A stretch of 64,000 nucleotides of DNA, taken from assembly GCA_032622095.1 (NCBI GenBank), contig CP136065.1:92761343-92825342 (forward strand), in the 5' to 3' direction. The DNA is from Siphonodentalium dalli. Lineage: Eukaryota; Mollusca; Scaphopoda; Gadilida; Siphonodentaliidae. Below the pieces are notes generated by a model. The model did no database searches, was not told where the DNA came from, and saw nothing but the letters and a program-made list of their open reading frames with translations. Both the position numbers and the translations under genes were made by a program. The stretch's first letter is position 1, and each line of letters starts with the position of its first letter. Below, piece by piece: positions 57,241 through 64,000 of this stretch.

Positions 57241-57412
57241 ACATGTGAATGCCGTTTTGTGGCAAGCCTCCCATGGTGGGCCTGCATCGGGTATGCAGGA
57301 GTGACAATACATGTAAAATACATATGAATGCCAGTTGCACGGCAAGCCTCCCACGGTGGGATTGTATCGGGTATGCAGGAGTGATAAGACATGTAAAATA
57401 CATGTGAATGCG
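57236..57412. repeat. Tandem duplication, about 85-bp unit
   Basis: ACATGTGAATGCC..GGCAAGCCTCCCA(C/T)GGTGGG..GGTATGCAGGAGTGA is present twice, with a third start at about 57400. Confidence 0.8.
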
Positions 57413-58500
57413 GGTTTGTTGCTCGTTGTGAACACACTGAGACGGAATAAAGTCGCTTCACCAGTATCCCACAACGATGGTGTTGCCTTGTGTTGTACCA
57501 TGGGTATGGTGGGCATTGATATAGAAGCTTATGGGATTAGTGGAGAAAGGAAATATTCGAAGCCTGCTTCACGGTAGATCTGTACAGTAGCTCTATATCC
57601 TACGAGATCTACACTTAGTAGCGCTCCCAACTTCACGGTAGCTCTGTACTTTGCTCTCTATCCTACGCTACGACATCTACACAGTTCGTTTACCTGATAG
57701 TAGCCCTACTACAATCAATCTGAACAATCAAGCAATCCTGAAATAACTGGGAGTATGCAGGTGTACATGAGAGCTTCCCACAAAGCCAAAGTGTATAGGG
57801 ATAATTTCAAGATATATTCACAATAAACATTTAAAACTTATATATGACTTGCGTTGTTTATCATAAATGATTATTTGAAGACGCCAAATCGGTGCCATTT
57901 GGATGAGAGATGGCGCGGTCACTCAATTTGATAAGAATTTGTTTAGCCGCAGATTACCACCAAACTAATACATAATCAATTATTAATCATATCCATGATA
58001 TCAGGAGTCTAATTGTGTGGTTTAAAGATGTCAAAAGTCAGGGGTGCATGCGAGGCACCAAAATTGATCAAAATTATTGTTAACGCCGATTTCTACCGAA
58101 TTGATACATGTTCTTTTCCTTGACACGAGAAATATAAATATGTGCTTATATTCCCCAAATTGCTGTTGTTTTGGGTGAGATATGTGGGCACTAAATTTGA
58201 TACGAATTTGTCTAGTCCCCGATTTTCACCAATTGTGTAAATAGTCAACTTCATAATGAGTCCAAGTGTGTAGTTTAAAAATGTCAAAGGGGCGCCGATT
58301 GAGTCAGGGATATGGAAGGTAGGGTCACAAACACTATTAAAAATGTGTTAAGCGCAAATTTTCACCAAATACATACACATTCTTCTCCAATGATACAAGG
58401 AATCAAATCATGTGGGTTAAATACGCCACATTTGGTGCATATATTTGTGAATCTTTTTGTCTGTCTGTGTTCTATCTAACTTCGCGGGGGGCCATCTAGA
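57413..58500. repeat. Degenerate tandem element with GTCT microsatellite
   Basis: From about 57900, four diverged units of 120-140 bp share phrases such as GATACGAATTTGTCTAG and GATTTTCACCAA. They end in TTTTTGTCTGTCTGTG and a GC-rich CTTCGCGGGGGGCCATCTAG. The design resembles pearl-like elements. 57560-57700 shows short GGTAGCTCTGTAC repeats. Confidence 0.55.
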
Positions 58501-59225
58501 TAGCACCAAAGGGTCTAATATAGGTAATTATTTTTAGAATGGCTCATATATTTTAACACAACTGAGTCTGTCCCAGTCAAGATATTTTCCACAATACAAC
58601 ATAAAATCTCGCTCGCTGTCAGGCACATGTATAGCTAATACATATAGCAACATTTCTTTTAAATAGAGAATAATTAGCCAGTATAGCACCATGAACAGAT
58701 GAGTACCCGAACATGTCTTTAAACATATGTATCTATCTTCATGGAGATATGATAAAGAGGTTCCCTCAAATTCATCTGAGTCTAACCCACTAGATTGATT
58801 TATACATCTCTCTATGCCAAACCCAATTGCCGTCTTTTATTTTTGCGAAGTAATGTGTTTATGATGTTCTTGTTTTGATCCCAATATAAATATTTTTCAA
58901 AAGTATGCGCAGTTGAAATAAATAAATACTTTATTGGTGGGACGAATTATTCGCTAATACACTCACATACCAAATTTCATTCCATTCCGTTCAGATTTAC
59001 TAAAGTTATCATCCGGAAACGAAAATTGAGGGCAATTCCGACAAAGGGCTATAACTCTGCATGGTGTGAATTGGTGGGCCGAGCCCGAATTCGAACTTGA
59101 CCTGTATATTTTTCTAGTAAACGTACATTTAGTTGAGACTATCTAAAGTTATCACTCGGAGACCAAAAGCGAACGGATGGACGGACAGACTGAGAGACCA
59201 ATAACAATATAATACAAAACAGGCG

Positions 59226-59257
<32 letters not shown>

Positions 59258-59279
59258 CAAATTATGAATGTACTTCAGG
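58500..59279. other. Lectin intron with microsatellite
   Basis: Contains a repeat tail with GGACGGACAGAC near 59170-59190 and a TA dinucleotide run at 59226-59253. No exon seen. Confidence 0.5.
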
Positions 59280-59806
59280 GGAACATTGGCTGCGGACACA
59301 CGTACCACAGTAGCGATGGCATAGTAGGTGTGACAATTAATTATGGTAGAGTTTGGTGACAATTGGTCAACATAATTTATATGCCATAGGGAGTCGTGTC
59401 GCGCGCCGCATATTCGCACAGTGAGTCGATTGATCAATTAACCCATTGAGTTTCACCAAGGTTGATCTCTACTCATTACGTTTAGCCACATTGTATTCTC
59501 TACGATACATAAAATTGCACGACCGATCGTCCAGAATTGTCTTATGTGTTAGCATTAAAAAAATAACATTGCGTGTTGAGTGACGATCAACAGCGACAAG
59601 ACATTCGGTTTGATAAATCATTGAGATGTCGATCTCGACGCTGATAGAGCTTGGAAAAGACTCATTGTGTGAATGTGCGGCGGGCGACATGTCTCACTAT
59701 GGCACAGGAATATGACGACCAATTGTCACCAAAATTGCACCATAATTAATTGTCACACCTACTATGCCATCGCTACTGTGATACGTGTGTCCGCGGCCAT
59801 TGTTGA
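59280..59806. repeat. Foldback element, about 527 bp with 90-bp arms
   Basis: The left arm CATTGGCTGCGGACACACGT..GTAGCGATGGCATAGTAGGT is the inverse of the right arm ..TACTATGCCATCGCTACTGT..GTGTCCGCGGCCATTGTT. The open frames inside are incidental. Confidence 0.85.
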
Positions 59807-59882
59807 TAGATATTGTTCCTTGGAAGACAATCCGTAATTATCCCCTCACGCCCAGTCATCATGTTTATATTAATATACTCAC

Positions 59883-60074
59883 TGGTGTGAGTAGGATCAA
59901 ACGATGCCAAAACCACTTTGATGGCATTGAATTCCCCGTCATTGCGCACAAGGAGGAGCTCGCCTCCGTCTGAGATGCACTGAATTCTGGCGTTGGTCCT
60001 GGTCAGTATCGCTTCATTAATTTTAATGCACTTATCTCCGATGAGGAATGAGTAGCCGAGGTCCTCACGACAAA
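59883..60074 (-). CDS. C-type lectin, middle exon (N-terminal half of CTLD)
   Basis: The acceptor CACAATTTTAG and donor A|gtgagt bound 192 nt, phase 1 to 1. The product starts CREDLGYSFLIGDKCIKINE, then NARIQCISDGGELLLVRND and AIKVVLASF. This is the start of a long-form C-type lectin domain: a first cysteine pair, an A-x-x-x-C helix and a GGELxxVRN strand. It joins exactly to the half at 56145-56362. Confidence 0.85.
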
Positions 60075-60159
60075 CTAAAATTGTGGTAAATCAAAAATGA
60101 GTATACATGTATTAGTTAATCAACTCGTTCACGGAATCATATATTATAAAGAGTAGGAT

Positions 60160-60560
60160 CTGTTTGTATGACATTCTCTTCGGATTTTTCTCCCAAACCC
60201 CAGGACCGATTTCAACCAATTTGGTGTGGTGACTCGGGATACCTTGCATGGCGGACGTTTACGGACAACGCAATTAAGTTTTCTGGAAATTTGGTGTGTT
60301 CGGAGAAATCAATGAGAGATTTCGAGATCGGCTGCAGCTTCGGTCATATAGCCGATATCGGAAATAAGTATGCGCATGTCCATATTGTCCGTCATTTTGT
60401 AATTGATCGGGAACTCGCAACCAGTATTTTGGTAGAAACGTGGCGTCACAAATCCTGGCTATCGGTAACTTCGAGGTCCCATCTCCGGTTGCAACTAGCT
60501 GCAGCCGATCTCGAAGTCACTCAATCTGATGAACTTCTTTGTAAATTTTGAGATTTGCAA
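60160..60560. repeat. Repeat with inverted arms
   Basis: GAGATTTCGAGATCGGCTGC (about 60311) is the inverse of GCAGCCGATCTCGAAGTCAC (about 60503). The 127-residue plus-strand open frame spans these arms and shows no protein features; I treat it as incidental. Confidence 0.6.
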
Positions 60561-61690
60561 GCCTAAATTTGGATCCAGTATTCCAGTGTAAATCTACATT
60601 GAGTTTAAGTTATGAAACATCGGCGAAAGCAAGTATGTCACGGAATTTGAAATGCAAACAAGTATATTGTGTAGGCTATAAATAGAGCAACGTTCGCTCA
60701 TATATCGCCACTACATTACGGATTTTATGTGTACTAAATAAATAAATTAATAAGCGTGCTAATGCTGTCATTCTCTTTATATAAGTTCTGGTCATTGTCT
60801 CATTCCAATAAAATTATTATCTGAAGGAAGTATATATGAAGCGTAAATATGCAGTTTCAAGTTGTGTCTCCCACGCGAATTTGCGCACAATTTACGCAGA
60901 TATTGTGCCCGTCAGAACCATTGCGTCTAAAGACGAGCGAGACATATCTACAAACAACAAATTATTTTAGTACTATTCTGCACACGGATGCCTCATTGAA
61001 ATTCACAGTTAATCCACTATCACTGTAAGCTATCACCAAGATAATGTAATGCACAGTTAGTCCACTGTGTCGTGTTTGTTATCACCACCCCGCACTGTAT
61101 TCTGAATTTTACACATTTACAACCGATTTACGGCCATCAAATCGATTTATTTTCATTGCCGATATATTCCGTAGCTTTATACCAAAAAACATTCCACAAT
61201 TATGCACACGAAAAACGTAGTTGATTGTCCATAGGATGAAAATTATCCAACCCCAGGCGACCGAATCTTGGGGGATAATCCCTCTAACTGATACATGCAC
61301 AATGGTGCGTGAACATCATGTAGATTTCGGACACGTAATTGACTGAACTACGTAGATATTTTGTTATGAATTGTTTGTCTCGGTCGGGCTCAATTCCGGA
61401 TCCACAATGTTGTTGATGAAACGATGCAGCTGCAACCAAATTTTAACACTTTCTATATACTAATTGGATTCTTCATCTAGTTATACAAGTATACATTGGA
61501 TCTAGATGGGTGTACAGGAAATAATACGGCAGACGGGTGAAAACCTAATACAAGTGCAGAAGGAGTCATATCCATTGGCGCGAAATATTCAGTTTATAAG
61601 TTAAACAAACGGCCTATTGTCATCTGTTGAACTTAGTATCTGAACAGTTCATAATGGAACTACTCGCCAATGAGTATTTAGCAAAGAAAG
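60561..61690. other. Lectin intron, no gene seen
   Basis: AT-rich sequence with short repeats. No exon with supported splice sites. Confidence 0.45.
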
Positions 61691-61696
61691 GGTTAA

Positions 61697-61888
61697 CCCT
61701 TCAGTGCCAAGTTCGATTTTTGTATCAATCCATATGTCCTTGATCATTTTTAAAATTTATTGATTATAATAATGTGATACTCTTAGAACTCTTTCCATCA
61801 ATGTATCACATTATTATAATCAATAACTTTGAAAAATTGATCTAGGAAATATGGGTTGATACAAAAATCTGACTTGGCACTGAAAGGG
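61697..61888. mobile_element. TTAA-type hairpin MITE, 192 bp
   Basis: CCCTTCAGTGCCAAGT and its inverse ACTTGGCACTGAAAGGG are flanked by TTAA at 61693-61696 and 61889-61892. Nearly the whole element folds back (ATAATGTGATAC / GTATCACATTAT at the centre). Confidence 0.9.
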
Positions 61889-61960
61889 TTAAAGGGGCCA
61901 AATAATCCAGGTGGTGAAAAATAACAGATTTCAAAAATCGATATCTAATCACTCTGAGAT

Positions 61961-62542
61961 TTAATGGGCGGGTTGCTCGGCTCGAATCAAATAGTTTTTA
62001 CCCCCGAAGCCAAAGAAATAATAATTTAGGAGGGAGCGTTAATTCGGATTGTGCGTCTTTAAATGGTGCTTTGGTAAACGTGCCATTCATTCACAATCAT
62101 ACAAACAACAAATACTGTTTAAAATAGAACTACATCCCGTGTCGAGACGAATATACATATATAGCCGCACATGAATAAATCTGTCACTTATAAACAACGA
62201 GTGAGTTAGGTGGTCTTAACCATTGGGCCATAACTACTCATTGACAAGTAATTATTATGAAATGTTCAGATAATAAGTTCAACAAACGACCATATAGTTG
62301 AACTTATTATCTGAACATTTCCCAATAATGAATTTGAATTATTCAGCACTTTCATTTTATCATTTTTCCTGAACAACCCCTGCAAATGAATACTAGACAA
62401 TTCTAATATACACTGCTATAACTGGGTGGGATAATCCATTTAGTAAAGAAAGGGTTAAGTTATAAGTTACAATCCGTACCCTAAACTCCTTACAATGGCT
62501 TGCAGCTGAAATTGCGGAATATCTCCGTTGCCATGATATTAA
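61961..62542 (+). repeat. TTAA-bounded tandem repeat, unit 1
   Basis: Starts TTAATGGGCGGGTTGCTCGG, ends CATGATATTAA. Contains a perfect 25-bp hairpin (GAAATGTTCAGATAATAAG..). Matches 62902-63504. Confidence 0.85.
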
Positions 62543-62901
62543 AGATACGGGCGGCGTTAGCGGTGGGTATGCTCCGAATATGGTAAACATAAAGAGCGTT
62601 ATTTGTTACTGTTTTCCTGATATGGAAATAATAAAGAGCGTTTATATCATGTTTGTGTGATTAACCAATATAATTGCGCTGTGTTATGTAAACAGAAGCA
62701 CAACTTCTGTAACACGAGCAGGCTCTTGTTTACGTACACCATCGTACGTCTTGGCGACAATATACTATTTACGCGCTGATTATGTTTGGCATATGAGCGG
62801 AACTGTATATATTTTGGTGTTCCTTCTGTTGATGGCGATTTGAACAAATATAAATATTTCTGCAACGAACGCCATACCCACCGCCAACACCACCCGTATC
62901 T
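62543..62901 (+). mobile_element. TTAA-type MITE (359 bp) at the junction of two tandem units
   Basis: Termini AGATACGGGCGGCGTT and AACACCACCCGTATCT; TTAA at 62539-62542 and 62902-62905. Same family as 12704-13223. Confidence 0.9.
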
Positions 62902-63504
62902 TTAATGGGCGGGTTACTCGACTCGAATCCAATATTGTTTACCCCCGACGCCAAAGAAATAGTAATTTAGGAGGGAGCGTTAATTCGGAGTGTGCATCTT
63001 TAAACGGGGCTTTGGTAAACGTGCCATTCACTCACACTCATACAAACAACAAATACTGTTTAAAATAGAATTACATCCCGTGTCGAGACGTATACATATA
63101 TAGCCGCACAGGCATAAATCGGTCACTTATAAACAACGAGTGAGTTAGGTGGTCTTAACCATTGGGCTATAACTACTCATTGACAAGTAATTATTAGGAA
63201 ATGTTCAGATAATATAGTTCAAAAAACGACCATATAGTTGAACTTATTATCTGAACATTTCCCAACATTGAAATTATTGAATTATTCAGCACTTTCATAT
63301 TATCTTTTCATCTGACTCATTTTTTCTGAACAACCCCTGCAAATGAATACTAAACAATTCTAATATACACTGCTATAATTGGGTGGGATAATCCATTTAG
63401 TAAAGAAAGGGTTAAGTTAGAAGTTACAATCCCTACCCTAAACTCCTTATATTACAATGGCTTGCAGCTAAAATTGCGGAATATCTCCGTTGTCATGACA
63501 TTAA
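62902..63504 (+). repeat. TTAA-bounded tandem repeat, unit 2
   Basis: Starts TTAATGGGCGGGTTACTCGA, ends CATGACATTAA. Collinear with unit 1 with scattered differences. Confidence 0.85.
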
Positions 63505-63534
63505 CGAAACTACGTGCGAATAGTAAGGACTTAC

Positions 63535-63655
63535 CCGATTCACAGGTGTGCAGTGTCTGATCACATTGTGTTAAGGCTTCCGTACACACCTGGTAGCACA
63601 CGGCTCCCTTTGTTGTTCCAACAACTGCAATATAGATGGTTTGTGACACATGCAT
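63535..63655 (-). CDS. C-type lectin, first exon (signal peptide and cysteine linker)
   Basis: ATG at 63655 has A at -3 and an in-frame TGA shortly upstream. It reads MHVSQTIYIAVVGTTKGA, a short weak signal, then VCYQVCTEALTQCDQTLHTC and ES, and leaves in phase 1 at a consensus donor (G|gtaagt). An alternative is an internal exon 63535-63624 using the acceptor TATATTGCAG. Joins in frame to 59883-60074. Confidence 0.6.
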
Positions 63656-63828
63656 GGTCAGTAATCAACCCTGGTTAAGTGGTCGTGTTGTACTTTAATG
63701 ATGTTGGTGAAGCAATGATGTTGTTTGTGAAAAAAATTATTGTTGTGCATGAAATTGTAACTGTCGTGGTTGTTCCAAATGTATGACATATTGATCAGTA
63801 CTTATTAATTAAATATATAGGGGTGATA

Positions 63829-63834
63829 TTTATT
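63829..63834 (-). terminator. Poly(A) signal of the right-edge FTP gene
   Basis: AATAAA on the minus strand, about 75 nt after the TAA stop at 63908. Confidence 0.5.
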
Positions 63835-63907
63835 TGCGTACCTCAAACAATTCGTCTAGATAGAAAAGAAACGATACGATTGCCGACAAGCAAAAATTTA
63901 CATGCCA

Positions 63908-64000
63908 TTACAGCACTTGGATATCTGACAGTTCTATATTGTCCAGATATGATGCGCTGTTCTCTTGTAACGCAAACCAATGTGAATATTTATATACCCC
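63908..64000 (-). CDS. Terminal exon of an FTP-domain gene (partial)
   Basis: The frame entering from the right edge reads HWFALQENSASYLDNIELSD then IQVL-stop. It aligns with the end of FTP exon B1 (YVALRLQSNGSDSYLNFNEL). It has no donor here but a stop and a nearby AATAAA, so it looks like the 3' end of a separate, probably secreted, fucolectin-like gene. Too short to exclude a decayed copy. Confidence 0.5.
   Translation of the reverse strand, partial: GVYKYSHWFALQENSASYLDNIELSDIQVL

Larger units (their letters stand above)
56145..63655 (-). other. Gene span: small secreted C-type lectin
   Basis: Three exons (63535-63655, 59883-60074, 56145-56362), all phase 1, give about 176 residues: a weak signal peptide, a short four-cysteine linker and one CTLD with all six canonical cysteines. 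If the first exon really starts upstream (an acceptor exists at 63625), the protein would be longer. Likely a secreted lectin or lectin-like protein; ligand unknown. Confidence 0.6.

Noticed and set aside
60168-60551. 127-residue + open frame
   Set aside because: Contains inverted arms and repeat-like phrases; no domain, splice or start support.

Overview
The window looks like intron-rich, repeat-dense genomic DNA from a marine invertebrate, most likely a mollusc or another lophotrochozoan. The evidence is: small phase-1 exons separated by kilobases of repeat; a fucolectin-type (FTP) + EGF-repeat + transmembrane gene and a small C-type lectin gene; 120-260 bp tandem-repeat elements carrying GTCT or GGAC microsatellites, of a kind common in bivalves and gastropods; and remnants of jockey/CR1/L2-type LINEs, a Crypton, hAT-like elements and TTAA-flanked MITEs. 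No bacterial features, tRNA, rRNA or CRISPR array were seen. The species cannot be fixed from sequence alone. All coordinates and identities were worked out by eye.

Genes. All convincing coding exons are on the minus strand. (1) A single-pass receptor can be threaded from 36451 down to 11706: signal peptide (36373-36451), FTP lectin domain in two exons (28367-28570 and 21186-21404), an EGF-rich exon (15434-16027), a transmembrane exon (14359-14458), a 50-nt linker exon (13563-13612) and a cytoplasmic-tail exon with stop (11706-11863). A polyadenylation signal follows at 11603-11608. Every splice phase fits, and the predicted product is about 467 residues. (2) The signal-peptide exon of a paralogous gene lies at 147-225 and runs off the left edge. 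(3) A small secreted C-type lectin of about 176 residues is encoded by 63535-63655, 59883-60074 and 56145-56362. (4) The terminal exon of another FTP-domain gene lies at 63908-64000. The cluster suggests carbohydrate recognition, possibly in immunity, but that is inference from the domains.

Region by region. 1-2903 is a diverged duplicate of 36229-38156; only the left copy carries a 764-bp hAT-like insertion. 2908-3779 is a 59-bp satellite. 4374-6732 is a head-to-tail array of Helitron/pearl-like elements. 8700-9655 is a 161-bp tandem array. 11.6-36.5 kb is the receptor locus. Its introns hold LINE, Crypton, Helitron-like and MITE insertions, a decayed second FTP exon split by a 5.8-kb composite hAT-like insertion, and a perfect 946-bp tandem duplication joined by 214 bp copied in inverted orientation from 24.7 kb. 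38-45 kb is LINE debris, palindromes and MITEs. 45.99-49.90 kb is a 5'-truncated jockey-like LINE with a 10-bp target duplication. 53-56 kb holds foldback elements. 56-64 kb is the lectin cluster with further MITEs.

The most notable observations are the template-switch rearrangement at 29.4-31.5 kb, the hAT-like insertion that split an FTP exon, the Helitron-like head-to-tail junctions, and a MITE placed exactly at the TTAA junction of a tandem duplication at 62.5 kb. I found no clearly new biochemical system; the novelty here is mainly structural.
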